Below, in pieces: positions 63,325 to 64,000 of a DNA stretch of 64,000 nucleotides; the first letter of the stretch is position 1; every line of letters begins with the position of its first letter. The stretch lies in the NCBI RefSeq assembly GCF_034930985.1, contig NZ_JAYGIM010000005.1, forward strand, positions 124,001-188,000, in the 5' to 3' direction. This stretch comes from Arcicella lustrica (GTDB taxonomy: Bacteria; Bacteroidota; Bacteroidia; Cytophagales; Spirosomataceae). Both the position numbers and the translations under genes were made by a program. Under the pieces are notes generated by a model, which was not told where the DNA came from, did not search any database, and saw only the letters and a list, made by a program, of their open reading frames with translations.

Positions 63325-63533
63325 GGTATAAAGTTCTGGTTTAGCTTTTTATAAATCTGGGGTTCAGAGCAATTTGTTAACTTAATTACTTTCAAGATGA
63401 AATATACTAATGAAAGGTTGCACGATAAATATTGAATATTCAAATTTGTAAACAATAATTGATTTTTCTTTCTAAATAATAACTTTAAGGAAGATCAAAT
63501 TCATAAGAAATTTTCCATTCTAATCATTTTTAT

Positions 63534-64000
63534 ATGAATTCATCTGCAGCAATTGGCATTTTTGATAGTGGTATTGGCGGTTTAACAGTTGCTCATGCAG
63601 TAACAAAACTACTTCCAAACGAAAATATTATTTACTTTGGCGATACTGCACACTTGCCTTATGGTGATAAATCTGCGTCAGCGATTCAAGCATATTCTAT
63701 CAAAATTTGTAATGTTTTATTGCAACAAAAATGTAAAATCATTTTGATTGCCTGTAATTCAGCCTCGGCTGCTGCTTATGAATTGGTAAAAGAATATGTT
63801 GGTAGCAAAGCCAAAGTAATGAATGTAATTGACCCAGTGGTTAATTATATTTCTGAAAACTATGCAGGTAAAACAATTGGCTTGATTGGTACAAAGCAAA
63901 CCGTAAACTCGAATATTTATCGTAAAAAAACAGATGCTTTAGAAAAAGATATTACTTTAAAGTCATTGGCAACACCATTACTCGCTCCGATGATTGAAGA
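63534..64000 (+). CDS. murI: glutamate racemase, N-terminal part
   Basis: Starts ATG at 63534 and runs off the right edge after about 155 codons. Signatures GIFDSGIGGLTV, YFGDTAHLPYG and IACNSASA (catalytic Cys). Makes D-glutamate for peptidoglycan. The second catalytic Cys lies outside the window. Confidence 0.93.
   Translation, partial: MNSSAAIGIFDSGIGGLTVAHAVTKLLPNENIIYFGDTAHLPYGDKSASAIQAYSIKICNVLLQQKCKIILIACNSASAAAYELVKEYVGSKAKVMNVIDPVVNYISENYAGKTIGLIGTKQTVNSNIYRKKTDALEKDITLKSLATPLLAPMIE

Overview
The window is a Bacteroidota chromosome segment, most likely order Cytophagales (inferred; no 16S is present). Reasons: several promoters match the Bacteroidota consensus (TTG, 19-20 nt, TAnnTTTG), most core genes lack Shine-Dalgarno sequences, and there is a T9SS-like C-terminal domain, a SusC/TonB-type receptor with a carboxypeptidase-like N-terminal domain, BatD, a DUF2490 protein and a CruF-like carotenoid gene. 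Host DNA is AT-rich.

Left flank (1-9236): the end of an alpha/beta hydrolase, a sterol desaturase-family hydroxylase, a CCG-domain Fe-S protein, rlmN with a terminator-like hairpin in its leader, a DUF456 protein, a two-component system, a secreted T9SS-like protein, a DUF2490 protein, and tRNA-Gly(GCC) followed by tRNA-Leu(UAA).

Genomic island (about 9237-41696): a 58-bp direct repeat of the tRNA-Leu 3' part (9237-9294 and 41639-41696) brackets 32.4 kb. A Bacteroidota tyrosine integrase lies at the right end and an HTH protein at the left end. The element restores the tRNA and brings its own terminator. It is composite. Its left and middle part (about 11-27 kb) looks like a mobilizable element of different ancestry: higher GC around the relaxase, strong Shine-Dalgarno sequences, a MobF relaxase, a VirD4-like coupling protein, a JAB/RadC protein, a Toprim primase, an AlpA-like regulator and a second, P4-type integrase. 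No T4SS is present. Two decayed genes sit at 19.6-20.3 kb, one a broken paralogue of the intact gene at 11.3 kb. Cargo is dominated by probable defence or conflict genes: a SMEK-NTPase-TPR STAND protein, a Fic protein, a SIR2-HerA pair followed by a PD-(D/E)XK nuclease, a candidate radical-SAM RiPP locus with a divergent XRE regulator, and an IetAS-like AAA ATPase/subtilisin pair with a small zinc-ribbon protein.

Right flank (41697-64000): the displaced tRNA-Leu terminator, a 1568-aa secreted protein of unknown function, BatD, aroC, tadA, superoxide dismutase, tRNA-His, a carotenoid gene next to a MerR/B12-type regulator, manC, a TonB-dependent receptor, then on the minus strand tRNA-Tyr, tRNA-Gly, tRNA-Thr, tuf, tRNA-Trp, secE and nusG. 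An ECF sigma factor / putative anti-sigma / beta-barrel cluster follows, and the 5' part of murI runs off the end.

The most interesting areas are the defence-rich right half of the island (27-40 kb), the candidate RiPP locus at 33.5-35.9 kb, and two strong nucleic-acid structures in the mobilization half: a long inverted repeat that pairs over the ribosome binding site at 11.27 kb, and a perfect 18-bp-arm palindrome at 17.54 kb.
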